From: Prorocentrum cordatum
Lineage: Eukaryota > Sar > Dinophyceae > Prorocentrales > Prorocentraceae
NCBI GenBank assembly: GCA_963575745.1
Contig: CAUYUJ010015726.1
Coordinates: 1-62,000 of the forward strand
DNA length: 62,000 nt
Direction of reading: 5' to 3'
Under the pieces are notes generated by a model, which saw nothing but the letters and a program-made list of their open reading frames with translations, did no database searches and was not told the DNA's origin. Shown piece by piece: positions 10,196-20,600 of this stretch. Position 1 is the first letter of the stretch. Each line of letters begins with the position of its first letter. The translations under genes and the position numbers were made by a program.

Positions 10196-11485
10196 CAGGG
10201 AGCGCACCACAGTTCATATGCACGCAGGGTGAAACAAAGCACTGCTTGGGATCCACGCTGGCAAACATGGGAAGATCATGGATCAACCAAAGAATACACT
10301 GCTTCGGAGTCACATTCGAACCCATCGGTAGCACGTTTGGCATGCGGCTAGAGATTTCCATTCAGGAGTATAGTTGGGGCATCATCAACGCTATCGACTA
10401 CTATATCCTTGAGCCGATATTGAACGGCATCTACTTTGTGGAGGAGGTGGACCCCGCCGCATCTGCATTGAATTGTTTAAGAGCAAAAGCCATGCAGCCC
10501 AGGCAAGCGTGAGCGGTGCGATGTGGACATGTGCGTTTCAGCGCGTACTCGATTCAGCCACGTTGGAAGAGCAAGTGGTCCACCGCTTGACGAGTGACGA
10601 GTCTAACATACACAGGAATATTTGTATGTTCCAGTTTCTCGCGTGCCCTCAGCATGAACATGCACCACTGCATTTGTTTCTCTCGGGCCGACCTCTCCTG
10701 TGGCAGGGGCCTTCGCTGGCCTCATGTGGATTGGACACAAAATTTTGCGAAACACTTCCGCGGGATGGGATTTCTTTATGGGGCGTTCTTCTCAGATTCG
10801 CGTCTTTCGGGTTACAAGTAAGACCACCAGGAGGCCAACCTTGGCATCAGAGGCACCTAAAGCTAAGGCGTGCGAATAAGGACAAGTGGGCTCCGAAGGG
10901 GCTTGGGGCTCCTAGGTCAGTTCTTGGGTGTGTTGTCGGGCGCTCCTTGCCATCTCGGCGCAACTGCTGCAAACAAAGGGATTATGATCTCGCTTTGGCT
11001 CCCGATCTCAAATCCCGAAGTACAATGTTTATATACACACAGTTTGTGGGAAACTTACGGGCCCCCCATCCTCCAAGAGGCCACTGCGTCTGGAGCAGGA
11101 GACCTTCGAGAAAACCATCGACCCCCCACTCCCCGAAAGCCCCCTGAGAACAGCACCCGCGCTGCTCCGCCGCCGCCAATCCCAGCCAGGCCCTGTCTTC
11201 GCACCGCAGTCGTCCACTGTTAGATGCAGGCAAGACTTGTGTCCGTCTGCAGCTTGGAGTTTCGGGCTCCCTTCCCCTCGATTCTGATCCATCTCCAGTG
11301 CGCCTCGGCCTTGCCGCGCCCTTTCAGAGAAAGTCCACGACGCACTGGATATGGATATATTGCCCGCAATTGGAGGCAACGATGGGGGGGGGGACTGGCT
11401 GTCGGGGGGTCACCGGCCCCCCTCGGCCCCCAGTCGATCGGGAGCCTTGAGACGGGGGTCAATGCAAACGGGGGTCAGCCAGAGC
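10196..11485. other. AT-richer segment without a recognisable gene
   Basis: 10200-10510 has more even composition than its surroundings and a 108-codon plus-strand frame, 10186-10512 (inner segment FGMRLEISIQEYSWGI). It has no domain I recognise, no start context and no splice evidence, so I do not call it a gene. It could be an exon or an old insertion. 10510-11485 has no coding signal. Confidence 0.35.
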
Positions 11486-11489
11486 GCCT

Positions 11490-11655
11490 GATCTTGCAGG
11501 ATTCTGCAGGGCCAGGGTCGCATTGACCTGGGCTTAGGTGCAGGATCCCGCAGGATCTTGCAGGATCCTTCGCGTTGACCCGTGTTTGGGTGCAGGACCT
11601 TGCAGGATTCTGCAAGGCTGCAAGGCCTGATTGACCCGGGTCTGGATGCCGATGG
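11490..11655. repeat. About 75-bp tandem repeat, two copies
   Basis: The pattern CTTGCAGGATTCTGCA, then TTGACC, then GGGTGCAGGA repeats slightly more than twice. It lies directly against the 5' edge of the LINE-derived segment at 11670. Confidence 0.6.
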
Positions 11656-11669
11656 ATGCTAGGGGGGTC

Positions 11670-12323
11670 CACTGCCTGTCTTGCATGGGCGGCGGCGAGA
11701 CGACCGACACCCATAACACCATCCGGGACGTCTTCGAGGAAAATTGCCACAGAGGCGGCTTGCGCCCAGTGTCAGAGGCGAGAGGGCTGCTCTAGGAGGA
11801 CCCCCAGGAGCATGACGAGCGCAGGCCTGCCGATGCCTTGGTCATCCCGCACCCTGCCCTCGCCACGGCACTCCCAGACGGCAGCCGGGCAGTGCACGCG
11901 GAGCGAGTCTGCTTTGACTTCGCCGTGGTCAATGCCCTGGGGCCATGCCACTGGGCCGACACTGCCTTGGCGGCAGGTCTCCTTTCCGAGACGTACGACC
12001 AGGACAAGCGCAGGCGCAACCAGACGGAGGAGCGCTGCCGCGCCCACGGGTTGGCTTTCCGGCCAGTGGCCTTCGAGCAGCAGGGCGGCATGAGCAAGGG
12101 TGCGGACTTGGCCTTCCGGGCGGTCGCGGCGACAGTGGCACAAAAGGAGGGGCTGGAGCCAGCCGCAGTGCGGCGCGAGATGTTGCAACGAGTTGTCGTC
12201 TTGCTGGCCAGGGGCTGCGCTACGAGGCTCGCGTGGCGGCGGGCCCGGGTGCACAGAGGCAGGGCAGAATGGCGGGCAGCAGTTGTCGCTGTGCAGCGGC
12301 ACGTCGACGAAGACTGGGGGTGA
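11670..12323 (+). pseudogene. LINE polyprotein C-terminus (endonuclease-like), decayed
   Basis: Frame 3 reads a Cys/His segment (HCLSCMGGGETTDTHNTIRD), then FEENCHRGGLRP and a rRPADALVIP stretch. Next come DFAVVNALG, YDQDKRRRNQTEERCRAHG, LAFRPVAFEQQGGMSKGADL, and a helical tail with RREMLQRVVVLLARGCATRL. This matches the C-terminal region after reverse transcriptase in many non-LTR elements: a zinc-binding motif then a PD-(D/E)XK-like domain with D..V, K, and F-P-x-x-x-E blocks. The frame is open from 11838 to a TGA at 12321-12323. Upstream it is broken by an in-frame TAG at 11793-11795. No reverse transcriptase lies 5' of 11670, so the copy is truncated. A CTC tract follows 75 bp downstream. 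Confidence 0.75.
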
Positions 12324-12394
12324 GCGTGGCGCGCGCTGCCCGGGGGACCCCAGCCCATCCTCGGAGCGGTATCCTTTGTGTTGTTGCCCTGTTT

Positions 12395-12535
12395 TCCCCT
12401 CCTCCTCTTCCTCCTCCTCCTCCTCCTCCTACTCCTCCTCCTCCTCCTCCTCCTCCTCCTCCTCCTCCTCCTCCTCCTCCTCCTCTTCCTCCTCTTCCTC
12501 CTCCTCCTCCTCCTTCTCCCGCGCCTCCCCTTGTT
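12395..12535. repeat. TCC microsatellite
   Basis: A nearly pure TCC/CTC tract, in the same orientation relative to the upstream LINE fragment as the CTC tract that follows the second reverse transcriptase at 30.2 kb. From 12536 to 13075 no gene is seen. Confidence 0.9.
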
Positions 12536-13074
12536 GCTGGGCGCGCTGGTCTATCGTGATTCCGCCGCCCACGGCACCGCAAACGCGGCCAGGATCCGCA
12601 CGGCCACGCTGTCTTTCTGTTTTTTGTTTCCGGCCTGGGTCAGGGGCAGCGGCTCGCATTTCTGGAAAGGCATCGCATTTTGACTTAACCCCCGGCCCTC
12701 CCGCCCCGTGGTCCCTCAGCAACCCGCCTGGTCGACTGTGCCGCCTGGGCCCGCGCGATCTCAGCTGGCCCATCTGGCCGCGCCATGTGTTGTGTCATGT
12801 GCTGTTGCGTATCCTTTATTTGGGGTATCGGTTGCGCTTCATTGACCCGGGCCAGAAGATCTCCGAGTCGGCCCCCAAGTCGCCGATTCTCCTCGCCGGC
12901 GTGGGGCATCTGCCGAACCACCCCTCCCAGGAAAGCGTGCGGTGTTTGGCTCTCGGGGCCTGCCGCCGACACTTCGGCGACGCCTCCCCGATGCCAGGTC
13001 GGTGTCCCCCCTCCCCCACCCCCCGAGCGCTTCCCCCTCCCTGGAGGGTTTCTCCGAAGGGCTTAGGCGACCCG

Positions 13075-13180
13075 TCCTCCTCCTCCCTCCTCGCCCTCCT
13101 CCTCCTCCTCCTCCTCCTCCTCCTCCTTTTCCTCCTCCTCCTCCCTCCCCATCCTCCCTTCCATCTCCTCCTCCGGAAAG
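13075..13180. repeat. CTC microsatellite
   Basis: CTCCTCCTC run flanked by CCTCCTCCCTCC. From 13181 to 14018 I see no gene. The frames there change composition without any domain. Confidence 0.85.
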
Positions 13181-14018
13181 CGGGAGGGACAGGAGGATCA
13201 CGAGGAGGGACAGGATGGACGCTGGAGCAGCGTGGCGGAGCGCCCGCGCACTCCCTTCGCCAGGCGATCGACGAGGCCGCCGAAGGCCCCGACGTTCTCC
13301 GCCGGCCATGCCGGGGCGTCTCTCCTTTGGCGGCGCCAGGGGTGGGGGCACCCCCTCCGTCAGAGCAGAAACGAACGTGCCCTTGAGCAAAAGTGGCTGC
13401 GGACATGGTTTCGTAGATTTGTGCCTTTGCGATCCCCCTTTGGGGGGCTCTGGGGGCTCTCGTGGGCGTGAGAGGGGGTTGCGGGTGGCGTGCGTGGACT
13501 CCTCTCTGGATTTTTTCTGCAACGTCCGAATCCCTGTGTTGCGAGATCTGGGTGTTGCAATTTTTCCATACTGGGCGTTTTCGCCCGGTTCCAGGCCCCG
13601 GGGTCCTCACAGACCGATCCGGGTTGGAACATGTCGCAGGAAGGTGGGGCTTGTGGCTTTGGTCGTGATTTGTCTCAATGTCGTATCGTTGTTTCGCTGT
13701 ATCGGATCTCAGAGTAATGGCCCTTCCCCATGGTGACGTTGGGTGCCGTCTGGATGTTTTCATATTCGTCCGTTCCTGGAGGTTCTCTTGCCTCGGGATG
13801 GTTTGCAGCAGCTCCGCCTCGCCGAGAGCATCCCAGGCTCGGTGCCCGCATCGTCCCGAAGGGCTGCTGGCAGACCGAGCTGTGGCCCGAAAGCCATGTA
13901 GGAGGGAGGGAGTCGGCTGTGCGTGGGATTCTCCGAGGTGACCTTTCTTGGCCCCGGCCCACAGGATTGGCACTGGCTTCCGAGTTTAGGCCTGGCCTCC
14001 CTGCGGCCCCCTCGAGTC

Positions 14019-14252
14019 GCGCACCAGCGGTCACCTCCTGCATACAGTGGAGACCCATGTCAAGAAACACCCTGCTCGCCTCCAGGGTGCCCTGAGTTTC
14101 TTGGGTGTCGATGGTTTTGCTATGGAAAGCTTGACGTTCCCACACCAAAAATCAATGGACGCCCTGGGGTCTCAGGGTTGGGTTTCTTGTGGAAGGTTTC
14201 TTGTGGTCGGGCCCCTACTGTAGAGGTGCGCACCAACGGTCACCTCTTGCAT
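14019..14252 (+). mobile_element. MITE family A, copy 2, within a 25-bp direct repeat
   Basis: The element proper is 14043-14222, begins TACAGTGGAGACCC and ends CCCCTACTGTA. It is about 85 percent identical to copy 1 by eye. Its flanks form a direct repeat: GCGCACCAGCGGTCACCTCC at 14019 and GCGCACCAACGGTCACCTCT at 14228, each continuing TGCAT. A TA duplication alone would not produce this, so the element either landed inside a pre-existing duplication or the flank was duplicated later. Confidence 0.75.
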
Positions 14253-14474
14253 CGGGGGGTCACTCTTTGCGTGTCGCCGGGGCGCGGGGTTCTCGGTCGC
14301 CACGGCGTTTCTGTCTGGCGTTCTCGGAGTCCCGGGGCCGTCCCTGGGCCCCGAGATCGTCAACAAACATTGGGCCAGGATGAGAAGTCGACTTTGTGTC
14401 GGGGCTTCTGGAGGGCCGCACTGGAAGTTCGGTAGCATATCATGGGAGCCTTGTGTACCCTCGTAATTTTGTCT

Positions 14475-14605
14475 GCAGCGTCGACTAGCGTCGATTAGCG
14501 TCTGTGAGTCGACGGGATAGCGCCGATTTAGCGTCGGTTAGTGTCGATTCGCGCCGATTTAACGTCGACGTAGCGTCGGTTTAGCGCCAACTAGCGTCGA
14601 TTCGC
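14475..14605. repeat. Short tandem array of GCGTCGATTTA-type units
   Basis: About ten degenerate units of 11-13 bp: AGCGTCGATTAGCG, GCGCCGATTTAGCG, GTCGGTTTAGCG. 14253-14474 and 14606-14935 hold nothing I can name. Confidence 0.7.
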
Positions 14606-14935
14606 AAGAGCCGGCAAGATGGTATGAGTTGACACCGAACTGGAAGGAAGGAGATATCGGACGTTTGGGTTTCAGCATGAGGATCGGAGATCGAGCTCCT
14701 CGCCGTCTGACCTTCTTGGGAGGGGCCTCATCGCCACGGCCGCACGCGCGGCTTGAAGGGCGGCCTGGGTGGGACCCAGGAGGGGGGCCGGCGGTCGATT
14801 AAGGATCGGCGTTGCAGGATTTAGCGTTTTTGGTGGGGGTCTTTTGGAAGGCTTCTCGTCGCGACAACCGGGTTCCCCGTCGAAAGCTTCGCCAGAACGC
14901 ACCCCTGGAGAGGTCTAGGGGGATAATTTCGGGGC

Positions 14936-15135
14936 CGAGACGATGTCGACGTCAACGACGGCGACAACAATCAGGATGCCGTTGTTGGCGATGATTGTGC
15001 CCGCGTCACGGTGGCGATTGTAATGGTAGTGGCTCTGAGGACGATGGCCATGATGACGACTATGATGACGATGAGGGTCACGACGACGTTGACGACGACG
15101 ATGAGGATTATTGCCACGATGATGGCGAGAAGGAG
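14936..15135. repeat. GACGA/GATGA triplet-rich tract
   Basis: Imperfect GAC, GAT and ACG triplets, giving Asp- and Val/Ile-rich artefact frames on the two strands. Confidence 0.5.
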
Positions 15136-15399
15136 GATCAGCAGGAGTACGCTCGACTGTAAAGAGTCCTGAGCAGCACCGCCGCCTTTGCCACTCAAGG
15201 CAGCCGGCTCCCTTGGCCGCTGCTTTTGTCCGCGCCGAGCCCGGTCCGAGGTTTGCGGAGGCACCCGTTCGCGCGGCATCACAGCCGCGAAATTGCGGCC
15301 CGCCCCACCGCGTGAAGTGGTGTCGACAGCGCGGCTCTCTTGTGGTTAGGGTCTTCCTCGCCCCCAGGAGGAAGGGACTACTTGGGGGTGGGGGGACGA

Positions 15400-15525
15400 A
15401 GCGAAGCAGCAGGAGGAGGAAGGTGGGAAGAGGAGGGAGTGAAGAGAACACAAAAAGGGGAGGGGGAGGAGGCGGAGAAGAGGAGGAGGAGGAGGAGGAG
15501 GAGGAAGAGGAGGAGGAAAGCCAGG
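15400..15525. repeat. GGA microsatellite at the left edge of the large retroelement
   Basis: A purine tract (GGAGGA, GAAGAGGAGG) on the plus strand. A tract of the same orientation lies at 26968-27280, beyond the other end of the A/C-rich coding module. Confidence 0.85.
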
Positions 15526-15899
15526 GGCCGAGGAGGGGCGGGGCCGTCGTCGCCTTCGTCGGTCGCCCCAGTCGGCCTGGGCTCGCGCGCAGCGGGCCAT
15601 GGGCGCCGCAGGCGCGGCGGCAGGAGCCGCCACGCCCCGCGAAGGGGAACCTGCCTGGCACCGCCGCGCCCGCCAGGTCAGAAGCCAGGATCGGCTTCTA
15701 GTCCGACTGGCGGCCGCCGCCAGCAGGTTGGAGCAGCACCGCAGTGCGCAGCAGCCCCAGCGCCACCAGCAACACGTGATGGCGAAGCAGGGCCGATGGA
15801 AAGGATGGCAGGACCAAAGGGGCACGGCTGAAAGGAGGACAGGAGCAGGGTCCTCATCTGCCGCTTGCCCAGGCCCTGCCGTCGGCGAAAAACCTTACC

Positions 15900-16348
15900 C
15901 ATGGAGATCGCAGACCTGGAAGTGGAGGACTGGATGGAGTTCGCGCCGATCGTCTTCTAGGAAGAGGCAGCATCCGAAGAAGTGGGCCCAAGGAGGCCAA
16001 TCGAAAGACTACGTAAAGATCGACCCGATCAGCTACTCCAGGAAACAGCAGGACACCATCGGCAGCATCTTGCAGGTGACGAAGGCGCACGCTCAGACCC
16101 ACGAGAGCTACGGCGAACCTCCAAGGGATCCAGTTCTACGACGCATGTGGACTCACACAAAGCAGCACAGACTTGCACGATTGGCTGATCAAATCGCATG
16201 GGCTCGCGCCGCCAACGTCGACGACAAGAAGTTAACCGAAGAGGCCGCAGGAACGAAAGCCATGATCGCCCTGATCGACCGGCCGCTCGTGAGGTTGAAG
16301 AATACAGTGAAGAACTTGAGACAACCAACGCAAGACAAAAAATCCTGA
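15900..16348 (+). pseudogene. Retroelement first ORF, N-terminal part (frame 2)
   Basis: Frame 2 reads a continuous charged, helix-forming sequence with segments DYVKIDPISYSRKQQD, GSILQVTKAHAQTHESYG and ARLADQIAWARAANVDDKKL, ending at a stop at 16348. The next coiled-coil protein begins in frame 1 with overlapping content around 16290-16345, so one ancestral reading frame probably continues across a frameshift there. Nothing identifies a known domain. It is called retroelement-derived only because it has the same codon bias and strand as the reverse transcriptase module downstream. Sequence from 15526 to 15900 is open but low-complexity (Ala/Arg/Gln). Confidence 0.45.
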
Positions 16349-18005
16349 GCGCCGAGATCAAGACCCGCACCAAGGAGGAGAAGAAGAACGGCAGCCACAT
16401 CAGCCAGCTGAAAGAGATCATCGCGGAAATCAGGCAAGAGCAGCAAGATAACGAAGAATCTGTCTGCCACGCCGACTCCGAGGAGGAAAGCGACGAGAAG
16501 ACCACGGACATCGGCAGACGACAGAAGACACCCTTCAGGCGAATGAGTCGGGAGCCACATCGACCTCGATCCAGCTCCCCAGCCCCGTCGGCGAACGCTT
16601 CATCATCAGCATCGGCAGCTACCAAAGACCAGGACATCGTCAAGCTGATCAGTGCGTTCAACAAAAGGATCAAGACCCAGGAGAAGGCCACGAAGCTGCA
16701 CCAAGAGACCTTCGAGACTGCCGCCTACAACCAGCGCCACCTGGAGTATTTCCACCACGAGCAGGCAATCGCGAGGAGGCCAGAGCTTCAAGTCGAGGAG
16801 CTGACCAGGAAGCTGCACGAATGCCAGGTATACCACCAGAAGAAGATCCAGAGGCACGAGCAGATGTTATCCCAGAGGGCCGCCGATGCGACCAGCAAGG
16901 CTATCCAGCGCAACGAAGCGGCCCGCCAGCAGAACGCCAACCGGCTCCAACGCGAGAGCGCCCGGCTCCAGGAGCAAGCGAAGGCCATCAAGTTTGACTA
17001 CGAGCCAAAGCGAAGGAATAGCGAGATGAAGCAAGAGCAGGCCTACAGCATGCTGAACGACATTCGCGCCGAAGTTGCCGCGGTCAACCAGCTCGCCCAC
17101 TCCACGAAAGAAGGCCGGGAGCGCCAAGCGCTTCAACGAGGACGCGACCGACTCCAGGAAGAAGGCCAGCGGATGCAAAAGTACGCCGTGCAGTTCATGT
17201 TGGAGGAGAAGGCCGCTCACACTTGGGCGATCCAGGAGATGGCCAGGAAAGACGAGCTCGCCGAAGAAGCGGCTGCAGCCAGGGCCAAGTTTCGCCGCGA
17301 GGAGCAGCGGCAGGAGGCCATCATCCAGCAGCAGACCGCCATTGCAGCGCAAGAGGTTCTGGCGGCCAACAGCTCAATCATCGCCGAGCGCGAGATCGTG
17401 CGCCAGCGGGCCGGGCACCTGATGGAGGCGCAGAGGTGCCTGGCCAGGAAGTTCGACGAGCTAGAGCTGAAGGAGATGGCCTACGATAGCGCTGCAAGGC
17501 GCCAGGAGTTCATCAAGGCCGAGACCTACCGCTCGGAGGAACAGCTCAGCTACCAGACCGAGCACGACCAGCAGGGAAGAGACCAACAACTAGAGAAGCA
17601 CAGACAATTCGAAGCCGAGCAACACGCCCGCCGACAGCAAGCAGACGCATAACTTCAGGCCGCCCTTCGCCAGCGACACCAGCGAGCAGAAGTGCGCCAA
17701 GAGCTACTCGCACGACAGCAGGAAGAACAGCGAGTGCGCCATCGCCTACGGGAGAGGACCTTCAGGGAGCAGCCCGAAGGGACAGCCCCGAAGATCAACA
17801 TGACCACGCTCGACTGCGTCGCCAACGCCTTCGCCGACAACCCTGAGAGCGAGAAGACGCGAGCCCGGGCGATGGAGGAAGAAGCCCACCAGCACGCCGA
17901 TTTTATGGCTTCCCTGCACGCGATCGCCCCCGCGAGCGAGTTCGACTGCGTCAAGGAGCACGAGGCCTACTGCGCCGAGCTCACTGCCCAGGAGGAGCCG
18001 CCGAG

Positions 18006-18200
18006 AACTACGACGCGACGACAGCGGACCTCGCCATCAAGTTTTCGGCATCGTCACGCGGCCTGGATTCGCCGTTCTTCTGCAGCCACTGCGGCTCTCG
18101 CGGGGAGTTCACCAGCTGCCAGGCCGAGATCATCCGACGCAGACACTGCGGCAGCAGGATATCACCGACCGCTCCGACCAGAACGGCCACAACGGCATGC
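18006..18200 (+). pseudogene. Zinc-finger segment of the same ORF1 (frame 3)
   Basis: Frame 3 reads NYDATTADLAIKFSASSRGL and then FFCSHCGSRGEFTSC followed by IIRRRHCGSR. That gives a Cys-X2-Cys-X9-Cys-X8-His-Cys arrangement with the first Cys codon at 18081. Nucleic-acid-binding Cys/His clusters are common at the C-terminus of LINE ORF1 and Gag proteins. The motif is intact but in a different frame from the coiled coil, so a frameshift separates them. Confidence 0.5.
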
Positions 18201-18538
18201 AGCCGCAGCCGCCCACAGAGCAACCGCCACCTCTACCTCCACCAGCATCGCCGGCGACCTCATCACCATCGCCCCAGCGTTGCCATCGCCTCCGCCTGCC
18301 AACCATCGACCTCGTCACGCCATCTCAAGCATCGGCGACACCCATAGCAGGAGTGCCGACGCCCATCGCTGGAACACCGACGCCCATCGCACCGACGCCC
18401 ATCGCACCGACCCCCTTGCTACGCACGGCAGACGAGCAGGGCTTCGACGACCCCAACGACCGCGACCTCGACGACGGCCCTCTCCCAGAAGACCCCCTCC
18501 CCGACGCCGACGGCCCCGGCCTCGCCGACACTTCCTGA
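18197..18538 (+). pseudogene. Proline-rich tail with PTPIA repeats (frame 2)
   Basis: It starts MQPQPPTEQPPPLPPP and carries five or six tandem copies of a TPIA-(G/P)-(V/T)-P unit at about 18330-18415, encoded by a 15-bp DNA repeat (GCCCATCGCACCGAC type). It ends in an acidic stretch (DDPNDRDLDDGPLPEDPLPD). Probably the low-complexity end of the coiled-coil ORF above; a chance open frame over the 15-bp repeat is the alternative. Confidence 0.4.
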
Positions 18539-18588
18539 CGAGCAACCGACCGCCGCGGCAGCACCCCTGCCGCCCGTCGCCCCCATGA

Positions 18589-19600
18589 CCAAATCACCGA
18601 CACGATCCAGCTCCGTGCCTTTGGCCGACGACAGAGACGCTCGACGACTTTACCGACCCGCGCCAGCGCTAACGACTTTGATCGGCGACCACGCGTCTCC
18701 TCCCCGTTCCCCCATTCCCACCCCCGACTGCTCCCCGACTCAACTGTTCGAGCCCCGCCCACCACCGGCGAGATTCCACTTCGCAGCGCCCGACAGAGCA
18801 CGCTCAGCACCACCGCCTTCTACCAAGTCAGCGCTCAGGGGTGCCCGCTCGACGGGCGAGCCTCCGAGGAAGGTTCGCATATGCGACGAAGGCGACGGCT
18901 TCTTCGACCCCCTACGGCCCAAGCCGATCGGCATTGACGACCCGACGGGCGGGTCGGGATCCGACGTTTCAAACAGCTAAGCAAGACCGAACCCGCTGGG
19001 GGGCCACTGGCCCAGACTGGGGGCCCGAACAACAACCGACCAGCAGCAAGAGCAACTGGCCCGCTCCAAGAAACCATGCGACTGACTCAGCTCTCCCGAG
19101 AGCGCCCGCCACATGAGCCGACCTGCTGCGAGACCCCCGCGGTGCCAGCGACTCCGCTCACGGCCCGACTTTCGCCCCGCCGACTTTCACCTCCACTAGG
19201 GGGCTCAGCAACCAGTCTGACCGCCGCCGCGGTGCCAGCTTGCGGGCTAGCACACCGCGCGCCGACAATAACCGAGCAGCACGACGAGGCGGCAAACGAC
19301 GAGCAAAAAGTTAATAACCATAACAAATGCGTTTCTGCCCCAGCACCGACGCGACAGGCAGGACTACGAGGCCGGGCAGCCCTACCGGAGAATGGGCAAT
19401 CCATTCGGTCTGCGGCCCAGGCGGCACTGCGACCGACGCCGGGCTGGGGGGCCAACCCTCAGCCAGCCCAGGCAAGCAACGGCGGCAGGCCAGGGGGGGG
19501 GCGCAAGCGGTGTTTCTGGGCGAAGTAAACCAGTGGAGCCGCCCCCTGGCCCAGCAGGAGCAGCCGCGCGACCGGGCGCCGACGGCCAGCGACGCCAGCG
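18589..19600. other. A/C-rich inter-ORF region, no domain
   Basis: Base composition matches the flanking retroelement ORFs (C- and A-rich plus strand, few T). Frames are Pro, Ala, Arg and Ser-rich without motifs. I read it as the spacer or 5' leader of the enzyme ORF. Confidence 0.4.
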
Positions 19601-20225
19601 GCAGCAGGACACGGCGACGGTTGGGCCCAGGAGACACCCCAGGGCCAGCCCCAGCACCACGCGCCACCGAGCCCGAGGCGCCGACGACTCCGAAGGCGCG
19701 GCCAGCGAGGGCGGCGGCGCCGAGCCCCCCGCGGCCCGACCGACCCGCGCCCCACGGAAAACGTCAGGCGACTAGCCATTTTGGCTCTCAGGCGCCGCCC
19801 TTTTTTTCTCCAGGAGGGTTCTGCAGGATGCCCGGCCATGAGACCGACCGGCGCCAGCGGCGGCAAAGACTGCAGCAGCGACGGCAGCAACGACTTGCCT
19901 CCAGCCGCGGTGCGGCGCCAAGACCAGCGCCGCGGTGGGATTGCTGGGCCTTGGCGACTCCCCAGGGCCAGCACCGATGCCGAGCGCCTCCCAGGCTCTT
20001 GGGGGCCCGAGGCGCCCGCCTCCCCGCGAACGCGGCCAGCGAGGGCGAGGCGCCGCGCCCCGCCGAGCCTGGCCGACCCGCGCAACGCGGATACCGACAG
20101 GCGACAGGCCACCCAGGCCATCATGCATCGCTCCTTTTGCATTCAGGGGGGCCTAGAAGGTCGCCTTCGGGCCCGCCAGCGGCCTTCAACGACGGAATAA
20201 AGCCACGCGCGACTTACCAAACATC
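19600..20225. repeat. Two diverged tandem copies of a 325-bp unit
   Basis: A block beginning CCCAGGGCCAGC(C/A)CC at about 19640 and 19965 continues with GCGGCCAGCGAGGGCG, CCGAGCC, CGACCCGCGC, CAGGCGAC, and ends in a T-rich stretch followed by CAGG. Divergence is high. The first copy contains the spliced-leader-like core at 19773. Confidence 0.55.
19773..19787 (+). promoter_or_regulatory. Spliced-leader-like core upstream of the retroelement enzyme ORF
   Basis: Fifteen consecutive bases, TAGCCATTTTGGCTC, equal positions 5-19 of the dinoflagellate spliced leader. The bases on either side (GGCGAC before, TCAGG after) do not match. Fourteen to forty bases downstream is a CCCTTTTTTTCTCCAG stretch that resembles a splice acceptor. 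It may be a leader relic, meaning an ancestral transcript was trans-spliced. However, the corresponding part of the second 325-bp repeat copy lacks the match, so chance or secondary change is possible. Confidence 0.4.
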
Positions 20226-20229
20226 GAAA

Positions 20230-20600
20230 CCACATGTCTAGACGCCCCACCCCAAAACAACCACCACCGACCAGAATGCCAGCCCAGCCTGCCCAAGAAG
20301 AGCAAAACCATACAACCATTCCAAGCAAACAGTCCGACCATACCAACTCGCAGACCCAACGGCGCAACGACTGCAGCCAACAGCGCCATCACTTCGACCC
20401 CCCCCACGAATCGACCTCACAAACTACCCCGCGCCCCAGCAGACAGGCGACGCCACCTGCGACCTCGGCGACGACATCGAAGCCGCATGCCTCGACGCCC
20501 CCACCCAAAGCAAACGTCAGCGACCAGCGCCCCAGCCAAGCCTGCCTGAGAGGGGCAAAGCCAGACAACCATTCCGAGCAGCCACTTCGACCATGCCCAT
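20230..20600. repeat. Two copies of a 247-bp unit just 5' of the enzyme ORF
   Basis: ATGTCTAGACGCCCCACCC at 20233 and ATGCCTCGACGCCCCCACCC at about 20480 each lead into CCAGCC(C/A)AGCCTGCC, GCAAA(A/G)CCA, ACAACCATTCC and a CGACCAT block. Tandem repeats in the leader are frequent in retroelements. Both copies are A/C-rich like the ORF downstream. Confidence 0.65.

Larger units (their letters stand above)
16198..18588 (+). pseudogene. Coiled-coil ORF1-like protein with one in-frame stop
   Basis: Frame 1 is open for 484 codons to a TAA at 17650-17652 and then stays open in the same frame to 18588, about 797 codons with a single nonsense codon. Residues about 35-480 are dominated by Glu, Lys, Arg, Gln and Ala with heptad-like spacing (ELTRKLHECQVYHQKKIQRH, RLQRESARLQEQAKAI). 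That indicates a long coiled coil, typical of LINE ORF1 or Gag-like proteins. Past the stop the helical pattern continues (RQELLARQQEEQRVRHRLRE). Near 18000 the likely coding frame slips to frame 3, where a zinc-binding motif is read, and near 18195 to frame 2, a proline-rich tail. It lies 2 kb upstream of the enzyme ORF on the same strand. Confidence 0.6.

Noticed and set aside
9382-10242. A 286-codon minus-strand frame with Cys/Ala/Val-rich repeats
   Set aside because: It follows the TTGCACCACGTAG and GGTCGTGGGCGCC arrays exactly, so it is a repeat artefact.
10186-10512. Possible 108-codon gene
   Set aside because: Reasonable composition in part, but it begins inside a tandem array and has no recognisable motif.
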